Shown: piece by piece, positions 1-7,539 of the stretch
How positions within the stretch are numbered: position 1 is the first letter of the stretch
Layout: the number at the start of each line of letters is the position of its first letter
Virus record (IMG/VR): IMGVR_UViG_3300033143_006499
Coordinates: 1-20,934 of that record
Length of the DNA: 20,934 nt
Source of the DNA: a virus
Strand: one strand, 5' to 3'
The notes under the pieces: model-generated
Database searches by the model: none
Told to the model about the DNA's origin: nothing
Seen by the model: the letters and a program-made list of their open reading frames with translations, nothing else
Position numbers and translations under genes: made by a program

Positions 1-107
1 ACTAACTAGACCATACCCAGAGGTATCCACCCCCCCCCTATTAAGAGCAAGAAGGGCGGTGAGTAGGTAAACATACAAATCAGAATAAACACAACAGAGA
101 GTGAATA
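1..107. other. Leader region without a recognisable gene
   Basis: No gene with a start lies here. The + strand frame beginning at base 2 is open until a TAA at 68-70, so up to 22 codons could be the end of an upstream gene, but this is too short to judge. A run of nine C (30-38) and a purine-rich stretch around 44-59 stand out. Since it lies just ahead of the packaging genes, a cos site could be near, but I cannot identify one. Confidence 0.4.
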
Positions 108-308
108 ATGACGAAATATATTAAACTGGGTGAAGCTATTCCACCTGGGTATGAACTCGCACCACCACCGACAGTGGGGTACTCAGGTCGCAACAAGTGT
201 TCTATTTGCAATGAGGCACTTGAGAGTGGCTTTTTGGGAGGTGATAAGCCATGTAGAAATCAATCTTGTGGGCTAATTAAATGTCAACAGGTTGATGGTA
301 ATAAATAA
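108..308 (+). CDS. Small zinc-ribbon-like protein, unknown role
   Basis: This is a 66-residue protein. A proline-rich N-terminal third is followed by a cysteine cluster: CSIC at 31-34, then C49, C54 and C59. Paired cysteines with this spacing usually bind one zinc ion, so a small zinc-ribbon fold is likely, but the family is not recognised. The start at 108 follows a weak SD-like GAGAG about 8 bases upstream. It stands apart from the packaging genes: a probable promoter sits just after it (312-341), so it may be the last gene of an upstream transcript. Possible roles are nucleic-acid or protein binding; nothing in the sequence decides this. Confidence 0.6.
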   Translation: MTKYIKLGEAIPPGYELAPPPTVGYSGRNKCSICNEALESGFLGGDKPCRNQSCGLIKCQQVDGNK

Positions 309-311
309 ACC

Positions 312-341
312 TTGACACAATCACACCAACCATACTATGAT
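312..341 (+). promoter_or_regulatory. Probable sigma70-type promoter P1
   Basis: A perfect TTGACA (312-317) and TATGAT (336-341, 5 of 6 to consensus) are separated by 18 bases. Transcription would start near 348 and give a leader of about 48 bases before the gene at 396. The spacer carries ACCAA (325-329), which is found at the same offset in the promoter at 3434-3463, and both -10 boxes continue into AAA. Confidence 0.6.
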
Positions 342-395
342 AAAGAATACTGTCAATTTGACGAACACCCAGCAATGAACACTAAAGGATGAATC

Positions 396-833
396 ATGCC
401 AGACGAGAACACCAATCTAACGAATCTTAACAGACAGCTTTCAGCAGCAGTGCGCGACCAACGTATACTCACAGAGCAACTAGGCTCTCTCGCGTCGGAA
501 TTTCATTCATTAACTCAACGTGCTGCATATACAGAGCTTGATTTAATAGAGACTGTATATATTGAGATGATACAGCAAGGTAAGGCGTGGAAGGGAACAG
601 CTAAGTATCATTATAATATGCACAAGCATTCTGAATTCTGCGAGTTATCTAGCGATCAGGTGCAATATGCGTGGAGCTTTATACTGCAACTGAACGAGAT
701 AATAACTGCGCGTTGGAACGACATCCAAACCAAAAACGCCGCTATACGTCATCAACTGCGTACAGCAAGACAAGTCGAAAGTAGATTACTGACAGCAATA
801 AAGGACGTGTTGATGACTTCAGATGTAGTATGA
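396..833 (+). CDS. Coiled-coil protein of unknown function upstream of HNH nuclease
   Basis: This 145-residue protein is not recognised. It looks mostly helical: residues about 5-40 and 95-140 are rich in Leu, Gln, Arg and Glu with hydrophobic spacing typical of coiled coils, around a central part with aromatic and His residues (YHYNMHKH near 66-73). There is no signal peptide or membrane segment. The start is well supported by AAGGATGA about 4-10 bases upstream, and it is the first gene after promoter P1. Its TGA stop overlaps the ATG of the HNH gene (ATGA at 830-833), so the two are translationally coupled. The position suggests a late-gene regulator, packaging accessory or DNA-binding protein, but this is only inferred from context. 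Confidence 0.7.
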   Translation: MPDENTNLTNLNRQLSAAVRDQRILTEQLGSLASEFHSLTQRAAYTELDLIETVYIEMIQQGKAWKGTAKYHYNMHKHSEFCELSSDQVQYAWSFILQLNEIITARWNDIQTKNAAIRHQLRTARQVESRLLTAIKDVLMTSDVV

Positions 834-1123
834 TAAAGAAGTCAGATCCATTCTACAGCTCACGAACATGGCGAAGGGTCAGAGCGGCAAAGCTTCAGGT
901 GAACCCGTTATGCGAGGTCTGCCTGAAGCGCGGCGTATTAACACCTGCAACCCTCGTTGACCATGTCACTGAACGGTCAGACGGTGGTGCAGATTACGAT
1001 ATGGATAACCTGCAATCAATGTGCAGGTCATGCCATGAGCGCAAGACTAAACGAATCAAACAAGAGCGGGCGGCAGGTGTTCAAGAGGCTCCTGTTTGCC
1101 CTAAATCAACACCTTGGAGGTAG
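830..1123 (+). CDS. HNH endonuclease, packaging-associated
   Basis: This 97-residue protein has a complete HNH fold. Zinc-binding pairs are seen at C28/C31 (CEVC) and C65/C68 (CRSC). The catalytic set is D44-H45 in the LVDHV motif, N60 in DNLQS, and H69 in the CxxCH motif. Standalone HNH proteins next to the terminase genes are known in HK97-like cos phages, where HK97 gp74 works with terminase to cut DNA during packaging. The same role is inferred here from the location. The N-terminal FYSSRTWRRVR segment is also typical of the family. It begins with a 4-base overlap with the upstream gene, and its end lies three bases before the small gene at 1127. Confidence 0.93.
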   Translation: MIKKSDPFYSSRTWRRVRAAKLQVNPLCEVCLKRGVLTPATLVDHVTERSDGGADYDMDNLQSMCRSCHERKTKRIKQERAAGVQEAPVCPKSTPWR

Positions 1124-1126
1124 TGC

Positions 1127-1291
1127 ATGACAGTTGATACGGAGCTATTACTTAAAGCTATCAGCGAGTTAGGGTTCAATGAGATATTATCACGGGTGCG
1201 GCTGTATTCAGCGGGTGAAATTTGTCGTTGGGAAGGCATTGAGATTGGGCGCAAGGAAGATGTCGAACACGAACTACTGAGGTTATGGTGA
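1127..1291 (+). CDS. 54-residue protein between HNH nuclease and small terminase
   Basis: This short gene is supported by a strong SD (GGAGGT at 1117-1122) just before its ATG, by starting three bases after the HNH stop, and by a 7-base overlap with the small terminase start. It fills what would otherwise be a 160-base gap in a tightly packed operon. The protein is charged and probably helical, with LLLKAISELGF near the N-terminus, one Cys (C33), and an acidic C-terminal half ending in Leu-Trp. No family is recognised. A role as a small packaging or DNA-binding accessory is possible from position alone. Confidence 0.75.
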   Translation: MTVDTELLLKAISELGFNEILSRVRLYSAGEICRWEGIEIGRKEDVEHELLRLW

Positions 1292-1773
1292 CAGGCCGAC
1301 CATCAAAGCCCGTCGAGCTACACAGGCTCGACGGGACATACAGATCCGACCGGCAAGGCAACAGCGTAACGGCAGACAATCAACTCCTAAAGCCACCTGA
1401 GCACATCACCGGACTGGCCCTTGAAGAATGGTTGAGGGTGGCGCACGAATTGCATGGTATCAATATTACCACAGCCCTTGACCTCACACTCCTAGAGCAG
1501 TACTGTGTTATGTATGCCCAATGGAGAGAGATGATTGACCAAGTGTCACAACGTGGGGCTGTGCAAGAGACTAAAACCGGATACAGCCAGCAAAGCGGCT
1601 ACTTTACCGTAGCCGTCAAGCTGGCTGGTGAAATACGCAAAATCGCAACAGAGTTTGGCCTGACTCCCTCGGCTCGATCCCGCATGAGAATTAGTAAAAA
1701 TGAAGAGTCGGCACAGGAAGATATAGCAGCGACCCTTACCCGACTGGCAGGTGACGAATGCAAAGTATCATAG
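1285..1773 (+). CDS. terS: Terminase small subunit, P27-like family
   Basis: This 162-residue protein resembles the P27 family of small terminases, the subunit that recognises the packaging site and recruits the large subunit. Visible marks are the N-terminal GRPSKP followed by a conserved GTYRSDR element (residues 17-23), a helical middle beginning at the LALEEW segment, and EFGLTPSARSR in the C-terminal third, a signature of the family. The length is normal. An ATG at 1285 and a GTG at 1288 are both possible starts; the upstream GAGG (1279-1282) is better spaced for the GTG, with two residues at stake either way. It overlaps the preceding small gene by 7 bases and the large terminase by 16, which fits coupled translation. 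Confidence 0.88.
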   Translation: MVTGRPSKPVELHRLDGTYRSDRQGNSVTADNQLLKPPEHITGLALEEWLRVAHELHGINITTALDLTLLEQYCVMYAQWREMIDQVSQRGAVQETKTGYSQQSGYFTVAVKLAGEIRKIATEFGLTPSARSRMRISKNEESAQEDIAATLTRLAGDECKVS

Positions 1774-3428
1774 CAGAAATAGAGCAATATATTGATGGTG
1801 TATTGTCCGGTGATGTGGTGGCCGGGCAATGGATCATTAAATATATCGAGCGGCATGTGCACGATCTGAAGCACGGTCACGAGCGTGGCCTTTATTTCGA
1901 CTGGCATTATGCATACCATATTATACTATTTTCTCGACTATGTGTCCATTATCAAGGCACATGTCCAGGGACAAATTTCGAGCCTGAACCTTGGCAAAAG
2001 ACACTTCTTGCAATCCTTTTCGGATGGAGGCGAGCAGACGGAACAAGGCGATTTCGCTATCTATATCTCGAAATCGGGCGAAAAAACGGAAAGACCTTTC
2101 TCTCCGCTGTCATAGCCAAATACATGACCTGCGCTGATGGCGAGATGGGTGCGGAGGTATACAGCGTCGCAACAAAAAAAGAACAGGCCCGGAAGTGTCA
2201 CGGTGATGCGGAGAAAATAATCAAATCCTCCCCAATGCTAAAAAACGAATTTCGCATTTTGTCACACAATATCACCCACGAAAGCAGCCTATCTTTTTTT
2301 CGACCTCTATCTTCAGATCACAATAAAATGGACTCGCTGAATATCCATTGTGTTGTGTGCGACGAGCTGCATGCATGGCGTAACCGAATGCTCTGGGATG
2401 TTATAACAACTTCTTTTGGCTCACGGCTCCAGTGGATGGTCATCGTCACCACCACAGCAGGGTACGACCGCTCAACAACCTGTTGGGATCAACACGTTCA
2501 CACAAAAAAAATCCTTACCAGAAAAGTTGATGATGATTCGTATTTGGGAGTGATTTTTTCCCTTGACGACGAATCGGAAATTGAAAATGAAAAGATGTGG
2601 TTTAAATCAAATCCTAATTATGGGGTGTCTGTGGTTAAGGACACAATCCGGGAAGCAGTTGAGCGAGCTAAATCTATACCAAGCCAATTAAACAATATTC
2701 TGCGGTTATATTTTAACATCTGGACACAATCAGAGTTCCGGTGGTTGCGGCCTGATCACTGGGCAGCATGTACCGGAGCGTTAACAGAACAAGAATTGCA
2801 TGGTCGGGCATGTTATGGAGGTCTCGACCTATCAACATCAAATGATATATCATCTTTGGTGCTGATGTTTCCACCCATCGAACCGGGTGAGCCATATAAG
2901 ATTCTTTGCAGATGTTGGTGCCCGGAGGATAAGGTTCAGCAGCGGACAATAAACGACTCAGTCCCGTATGATACTTTTGTTCGTTCCGGCGAGCTGATCC
3001 CGACACCCGGTGGCGTTGTTGATTATAACCATATTATCAACAAGATTAAAGCTGATAATGAAGTTTTCGATATTGCCGAATTGCGCTATGACCGATGGAG
3101 GGCAACCGAGGTTGTGGAAGCGGTGGACGATATGGGTATTGAAGCTGTGGGGTTTGGACAGGGTTTTAACTCCATGACTGGCCCCAGTATAGAGTTGGAG
3201 CGACTTGTTATTGCTGGCATGTTGGCGCACGGTGGTAATGCCGTGCTCTCTTGGATGAGTCAGAATGTAATTGTGGTTTACGATGCGGCGGGTAATATTA
3301 AACCCGACAAATCAAAATCTTCTGAAAAAATTGATGGTATCGTTGCCCTTATCATGGCAACAGCTGGAGCAGTGGCTGATGGCGGCGGTTCCCTTTATGA
3401 TGACGAAAACTTTCCATGGGACGAATAA
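1758..3428 (+). CDS. terL: Terminase large subunit (HK97/phiE125-like)
   Basis: This 556-residue protein is the packaging motor and DNA-cutting enzyme. The ATPase half has a Walker A motif GRKNGKT (107-113) and a Walker B with catalytic acid ending in CDELH (D202, E203). A TTTAG coupling motif lies near 231-235. The nuclease half shows the three expected acidic positions: D357 in GGLDLS, D444 in RYDRW, and D526 in EKIDGIVAL. Both catalytic sites therefore look intact and the length is normal. The start is supported by AGGTGA a few bases upstream and overlaps the small subunit gene by 16 bases. The subunit should dock on the portal encoded next. A short intergenic region with a promoter follows. 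Confidence 0.97.
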   Translation: MQSIIAEIEQYIDGVLSGDVVAGQWIIKYIERHVHDLKHGHERGLYFDWHYAYHIILFSRLCVHYQGTCPGTNFEPEPWQKTLLAILFGWRRADGTRRFRYLYLEIGRKNGKTFLSAVIAKYMTCADGEMGAEVYSVATKKEQARKCHGDAEKIIKSSPMLKNEFRILSHNITHESSLSFFRPLSSDHNKMDSLNIHCVVCDELHAWRNRMLWDVITTSFGSRLQWMVIVTTTAGYDRSTTCWDQHVHTKKILTRKVDDDSYLGVIFSLDDESEIENEKMWFKSNPNYGVSVVKDTIREAVERAKSIPSQLNNILRLYFNIWTQSEFRWLRPDHWAACTGALTEQELHGRACYGGLDLSTSNDISSLVLMFPPIEPGEPYKILCRCWCPEDKVQQRTINDSVPYDTFVRSGELIPTPGGVVDYNHIINKIKADNEVFDIAELRYDRWRATEVVEAVDDMGIEAVGFGQGFNSMTGPSIELERLVIAGMLAHGGNAVLSWMSQNVIVVYDAAGNIKPDKSKSSEKIDGIVALIMATAGAVADGGGSLYDDENFPWDE

Positions 3429-3433
3429 AAACG

Positions 3434-3463
3434 TTGACAACTATTTACCAATAATGGTATCAT
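3434..3463 (+). promoter_or_regulatory. Probable sigma70-type promoter P2 ahead of the portal gene
   Basis: A perfect TTGACA (3434-3439) and TATCAT (3458-3463) are separated by 18 bases. The spacer holds ACCAA at 3447-3451, the same offset as in P1, and also a small ACCA-ATAA-TGGT dyad (3447-3458). The likely transcription start, 6-7 bases after the -10 box, falls at 3469-3471, on top of the portal ATG. It would drive the head and tail genes. Confidence 0.6.
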
Positions 3464-3469
3464 AAAAAT

Positions 3470-4648
3470 ATGAGTATATTTGATCGATTCCGAACGAAAT
3501 CAAGCGGGGCCGGAGACTTTGAAAGAATCCTGCTTGAATCGTTTGGCGGGCCTGCCGGATCAACAACTGCAACAAAAGCCATGCGTCAAGCAACGGTTTG
3601 GGCTTGTGTTGCTGTGCTTGCTAAATCGCAGGCGGTCGCATCTGTGCGCCTAATGCAGCGGAACGACGATGGTACACGTAAAAGAGTTTATACGCACCCC
3701 GTGGCCGAGTTACTGCGCAAGCCCAATGATCATCAAACAACTTATGATTTCGCCTATGATGTCGGTCAACAAATGGCAATGTATGGCAATTTTCATGCTA
3801 AAATTATACGCGGTGTCGGTAAACGCCCCATAGAGCTGTTGCAATTTCCCGGAAAAACGCTCAACGCAGAACGTAAGCGATCGACCGGAAAAATCGTATA
3901 TCGCGGAATTAAGGAATACAAACAGTCCGAAATACTGCATTTCCGAGGCGCAAGCTTTGACACCCTGAATGGGGTGTCACCGATCGAGTATAACCGTGGC
4001 ACTATCGGCGTTGCGGTTGAGGCTGGTAATCATGCAAGCCGGATTTTAAAATCTGGAGGAAGGCCATCTGGTATTTTGAGCCTTTCGACTGGAAAAAGCC
4101 TGGAAATGGCCGCGAAATTCAGGAAATTATGGAATAGTGGCAATATAAGCGGTAAAACAGAGATATTGTCACAAGGTGACACATACACACCAGTCGGGAT
4201 GAATAACGCTGAGTTGCAGTATTTGGAGGTTTCGCAGTTGAAACTGACCGAGATCTGTGCAATATTTGGGGTGCCTCCCCATAAAGTAGCAGATGTAACC
4301 AAATCGGCAGATTCGAATCTTGCGGCCCAAAATATCAATTTTATCAAAGATACTATGCTGCCACAGTGTATGATGGTGGAAGAAAGGTACAGCGCGTCTC
4401 TACTCACACCAAAAGAGGTTCAAGGTGGGTTTTATATCACACATAACCTTGCTGTTCTAGAGCGGGCCGACCTATTGACACGAGCTGAAGCTGCTATAAA
4501 ATTTCGAACGGCGGGGATAAAGACCTCTAACGAATTGAGACAGCTTGAGGATTTGCCCCCGCACAAAGATGGCGATGATTTAAAAATGCCACTCAATAGC
4601 TCGGCAACAAACAAAATGGAAGGCGATGAAAAATCAACAGATAATTAG
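3470..4648 (+). CDS. Portal protein, HK97 family
   Basis: This 392-residue protein forms the dodecameric ring through which DNA enters and leaves the capsid. Family marks are the N-terminal MSIFDRF, the TVWACVAVLAKS segment (42-53), HPVAELLRKPN (76-86), the EILHFRG strand (154-160) and the helix EICAIFGVPPHKVAD (261-275), the best-conserved part of this family. Length is normal. The ATG at 3470 is the only sensible start: an in-frame stop lies 18 bases upstream and the next Met is residue 38, inside the fold. No SD is present before it, and promoter P2 would start transcription at about the same base, so the mRNA may be leaderless. It overlaps the protease gene by 23 bases. Confidence 0.95.
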   Translation: MSIFDRFRTKSSGAGDFERILLESFGGPAGSTTATKAMRQATVWACVAVLAKSQAVASVRLMQRNDDGTRKRVYTHPVAELLRKPNDHQTTYDFAYDVGQQMAMYGNFHAKIIRGVGKRPIELLQFPGKTLNAERKRSTGKIVYRGIKEYKQSEILHFRGASFDTLNGVSPIEYNRGTIGVAVEAGNHASRILKSGGRPSGILSLSTGKSLEMAAKFRKLWNSGNISGKTEILSQGDTYTPVGMNNAELQYLEVSQLKLTEICAIFGVPPHKVADVTKSADSNLAAQNINFIKDTMLPQCMMVEERYSASLLTPKEVQGGFYITHNLAVLERADLLTRAEAAIKFRTAGIKTSNELRQLEDLPPHKDGDDLKMPLNSSATNKMEGDEKSTDN

Positions 4649-5276
4649 GCCGCTACTTATCAAGGGGGTTGGGGAAGAAGGCATTTTTGAGGGCTATGGA
4701 AGCGTTTTTGATGTAAAGGATTGGTATGGTCATATTATTGTCAAAGGCGCATTTGACCGGATGCTTGAAGAGTACACTGGAAAAGGCACCTGGCCATTTA
4801 TGTTTGCCGATCACGACCATCGGAAGGAAATCGGCGAATGGTTAGACGTTGGCGTTGATGAGCACGGGTTAAAGCTCAAGGGTCAACTTTGGATCGACGG
4901 AAAACATCCGGATCAGGACGCACTCAAAAAATATAGGAGCCTGAAGAAGAAGAACGGAACTCCTGGACTGTCTATTGGTTGGCGACCTTATCCGGGCGGC
5001 ATGGAATATGATAAAGAACAAGATACGCTCATATTGAAATCAATTTATGTCGGAGAAATTAGCCCGGTACATTTTCCGGCAAATGAGAAAGCTACTGTGA
5101 CAAATGTAAAATCAATCCGTGACTTTGAACGCTTTCTGCGGGATGCAGGTGGTTATTCAAAAAAAGAGGCGACTTGCATTGCTTCACGCGGTTTTGAATA
5201 TCAGCGGGATGCTGAAGAGGACGAAACGGAAATTAAAGAGATGTTACAGGAATTAACCAGAATCACGAGAGGGTGA
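4626..5276 (+). CDS. Prohead protease, HK97 family (peptidase U35)
   Basis: This 216-residue serine protease matures the capsid by removing the N-terminal scaffold part of the major capsid protein. The herpesvirus-protease-like catalytic set is visible: His in ADHDH (H63 or H65), Ser in GLSIGW (S116), and an acidic residue in YVGEISPV (E144). The entry segment FEGYGSVFDVKDWYG (21-35) is also typical. The C-terminal stretch DFERFLRDAGGYSKKEA (about 166-182) is a common tail of these enzymes and is likely lost or used for capsid targeting. GGAAGG lies just before the ATG. It begins inside the portal gene and ends three bases before the capsid gene, so the three are likely produced together. Confidence 0.95.
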   Translation: MKNQQIIRPLLIKGVGEEGIFEGYGSVFDVKDWYGHIIVKGAFDRMLEEYTGKGTWPFMFADHDHRKEIGEWLDVGVDEHGLKLKGQLWIDGKHPDQDALKKYRSLKKKNGTPGLSIGWRPYPGGMEYDKEQDTLILKSIYVGEISPVHFPANEKATVTNVKSIRDFERFLRDAGGYSKKEATCIASRGFEYQRDAEEDETEIKEMLQELTRITRG

Positions 5277-5279
5277 TTA

Positions 5280-6488
5280 ATGAGCGACGAAATTAAGAAA
5301 CTACTTGAAAAGCAAAAAACGGCTTTTGAAGAGTTTAAGAAGAAATCTGATGAAGTTGCGGCTTCGAAATTGTCAAAAAAAGAAGTTGATGTTTTGCTTG
5401 CTGAAAGTTTTGACAAGGTCAATAAAGATGTTGGGGATTGCCAGAAATCTATCGACGAGCTGTTGAAACAAAAAGGCCGCTTGGATGCTGCCGGTGGAAC
5501 TGGCACTGTTGAAGAGGCAGAGTACAAGGAAGCATTTGACGGATTTATGCGCAAGGGGGCTGATACCGATTTAGCGGGGTTGCAGCAAAAAACCATGACT
5601 GTTGGTTCTGATCCGGATGGCGGGATTTTTGTCCCCTCTGAAACTGAAAAGGGCATTGATGGCATGTTGCGGGCTAATAGCGCCATCATGGGGCTTGCTC
5701 GTAATGTGACAATCGGCGGGAATTCTTACAAAAAACGTGTCAGAACATCAGGCGCAGGGTACGGATGGGCGGGAGAGACAGAAACGCCTAGTGAAACATC
5801 AACACCACAATACGGACAGTTGGAGTTTCGTGTTGGTAAAATTTGGGCAGAACCTCAAATCAGCTCCGACCTGCTAGAAGATGCCGAAATTAATATTGAA
5901 GCTGAACTGCAAAACGAAGTCGAGCTGGACATGTCAGAAGGCGTAGCTGAAGCTGTCATGATTGGAAGCGGGGTTAAGAAGCCTAAGGGGCTGCTTGCAT
6001 ATGAGATAGTTGCGAATGCAAGTTGGGAGTGGGGAAAACTTGGTTATGTTGCTTCCGGTGCTTCCGGTGCTTTTGCGACCGACAAGCCGACTGACCAGTT
6101 GATCGACTTGCAACATGCGCTTAAAGCGGGCTACCGAAATAATGCTGTTTGGGTGATGAACGACCTTACTCTCGCTACAGTGAGAAAGTTTCGAAACGAT
6201 GTTGATGATTTGATTTGGCAGCCAGGAATAACCGCTGGTGCTCCCAGTTTGTTACTTGGCAAGCCAGTCGTTTCAGATGATTTTGTGCCAGATATTGCAA
6301 CTAACTCGCTTTCGGTCATTTTTGGCGACATTAGGCGCACTTATCTTGTTGTGAACAGGAGAGGAATCGCAATTTTGCGAGATCCTTATACCGCAAAACC
6401 TTACGTGAAATACTACACGACCAAGCGTATCGGCGGTGGTATTCAACACTTTGAGTCTTGCAAAGTCATGAAATTCGCATCTTCCTGA
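5280..6488 (+). CDS. Major capsid protein, HK97 gp5-like, with N-terminal scaffold domain
   Basis: This 402-residue protein builds the icosahedral shell. Residues 1 to about 100 are charged, Lys/Glu-rich and coiled-coil forming, matching the delta domain that serves as internal scaffold in HK97 and is cut away by the protease. The mature fold probably begins near 101-112, where MTVGSDPDGGIFVPSE (106-121) marks the usual start of the capsid domain. Family segments include NEVELDMSEGVAEA near 212-225 and, at the end, a region with RRGIAILRDPYTAKP. No separate scaffold gene is present, in line with this fused scaffold. The start has GAGAGGGTGA just upstream. The cleavage site itself is inferred by analogy. 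Confidence 0.95.
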   Translation: MSDEIKKLLEKQKTAFEEFKKKSDEVAASKLSKKEVDVLLAESFDKVNKDVGDCQKSIDELLKQKGRLDAAGGTGTVEEAEYKEAFDGFMRKGADTDLAGLQQKTMTVGSDPDGGIFVPSETEKGIDGMLRANSAIMGLARNVTIGGNSYKKRVRTSGAGYGWAGETETPSETSTPQYGQLEFRVGKIWAEPQISSDLLEDAEINIEAELQNEVELDMSEGVAEAVMIGSGVKKPKGLLAYEIVANASWEWGKLGYVASGASGAFATDKPTDQLIDLQHALKAGYRNNAVWVMNDLTLATVRKFRNDVDDLIWQPGITAGAPSLLLGKPVVSDDFVPDIATNSLSVIFGDIRRTYLVVNRRGIAILRDPYTAKPYVKYYTTKRIGGGIQHFESCKVMKFASS

Positions 6489-6497
6489 GAGAATATT

Positions 6498-6929
6498 ATG
6501 CAGAGAGACCTTATCACAAGCATCAAGCCGGTGGAAATCTTGCCGCCTGTCGTTTATGCTGCTGACAATACCCCGGTAGCTATTGATTGCCGTGAGTATG
6601 GGGCCGGTTTTGTTATGCTCCATATTGGCATCGGTGGAATTACCTTCAGTGGCGCAAATAAAATAGAATTTATCATGACTCATAGTGATGACGATTCCAC
6701 CTATACAGCCGTTGCACAAGCCGACGTGCAGGGTGTTACCGTCGGTGCCGGTGGCATCGTGCATAGTCTGATTGTAGAACAAGCCGCTGCTGAAATCGTC
6801 AGGATTGGTTACAGTGGCGAAAAACGTTATGTTAAAATTCTTGCTGATTTTTCTGGAACGCATGGCACCGGTACCCCGTTATCTGCTGTCATGATTTTTG
6901 GCTATCCATCATGGACACCTGTATCTTAA
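6498..6929 (+). CDS. Probable head decoration or capsid-associated protein
   Basis: This 143-residue protein looks entirely beta-stranded and lacks Cys except one near the N-terminus. It resembles a group of small phage proteins usually found right after the capsid gene, starting with an MQRDL-like N-terminus, carrying an IEFIMTHSDDDSTYTAV segment (about 56-72) and ending in KRYVKILADFSG...GTGTPLSAV before a short hydrophobic strand. A role in decorating or stabilising the head surface is inferred from that position; no function is shown by the sequence. The start has a GAGAG SD. It lies nine bases after the capsid stop and one base before the next gene start. Confidence 0.7.
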   Translation: MQRDLITSIKPVEILPPVVYAADNTPVAIDCREYGAGFVMLHIGIGGITFSGANKIEFIMTHSDDDSTYTAVAQADVQGVTVGAGGIVHSLIVEQAAAEIVRIGYSGEKRYVKILADFSGTHGTGTPLSAVMIFGYPSWTPVS

Positions 6930-6930
6930 T

Positions 6931-7539
6931 ATGATCAACCAGCTCAATACAAAAACGGAGCTGATCACCGCGCCCGCATCCCTGCCGGTTACATTGCCGG
7001 AGATGCGGGCGCAGGTCTGGGAGCTTGATCCTAATCGGGCGACTGATACGTATTTGACGCACCTGATAAGCGCGGCTACCGATTACATTGAGCGCATTAC
7101 TTGGCGCAAGATTGTGTCTCAGCAGTGGGCTGTTTATTTGGATTGCTGGCCGGTTGATCATGAGGGACGTGACGAAATGATTCAATTTCCATTTGTCCCG
7201 GTTTCTGATGTCGAGTCGGTCACAATTACTGACAGCGACGGCGACGAAAGGGTACTAGACGCAAGCGAATATTATATAAACTTGTTTGGGGCATATCCGG
7301 GAATATTACCGACCGATGATGGTTGGTCTATTGATACCCTGACAAAATATAACGGAATTAAAATAATCTTTACCTGTGGGTGGACAAAAAACAGTATCCC
7401 GACATCAATAAAACACGCAATCCTCCTCCTCGGTGAGCATTGGCATAAACACGCGAGTCCGGTTGTTATAGGGGCGAGCGTGGAGGAAGTACCTATGACC
7501 GTGGACGCGCTATTGTCATCTTGGATGCCGGTATTATGA
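6931..7539 (+). CDS. Head-tail connector, phiE125 gp8 / HK97 gp6-like
   Basis: This adaptor protein joins the portal ring to the neck. The sequence follows the phiE125 gp8 family (TIGR02215) closely: ELITAPASLPVTLPEM at the N-terminus, a helical part ending in AATDYIERITWRKIVSQQW, then a beta region with PFVPVSDVESVTITDSDGD, and the C-terminal IKHAILLLGEHWHKH helix. I choose the ATG at 6931, one base after the previous stop, giving 202 residues. An in-frame TTG at 6898 would add 11 residues, but it has no SD and adds nothing like the family. Expression is probably coupled to the upstream gene. It ends in an ATGA overlap with the following gene. Confidence 0.87.
   Translation: MINQLNTKTELITAPASLPVTLPEMRAQVWELDPNRATDTYLTHLISAATDYIERITWRKIVSQQWAVYLDCWPVDHEGRDEMIQFPFVPVSDVESVTITDSDGDERVLDASEYYINLFGAYPGILPTDDGWSIDTLTKYNGIKIIFTCGWTKNSIPTSIKHAILLLGEHWHKHASPVVIGASVEEVPMTVDALLSSWMPVL

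Noticed and set aside
30-38. Nine-C run as a phase-variation tract
   Set aside because: It is in no identified gene and no alternative reading frame or promoter is affected in a visible way.
54-67. GGGCGGTGAGTAGG, slightly like the lambda cos core
   Set aside because: Only GGGCGG and GA agree with lambda, no dyad or terminase-binding repeats are visible, and six G/C bases in a row occur by chance.
4475-4502. TTGACA with TAAAAT 16 bases later, inside the portal gene
   Set aside because: It is inside coding sequence, lacks the ACCAA element, and lies over 120 bases from the next start; a chance match cannot be excluded.
6273-6863. 196-codon open frame on the - strand over capsid and next gene
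   Set aside because: Both + strand genes covered are well supported, and the - strand product resembles nothing and has no spacing or SD support.
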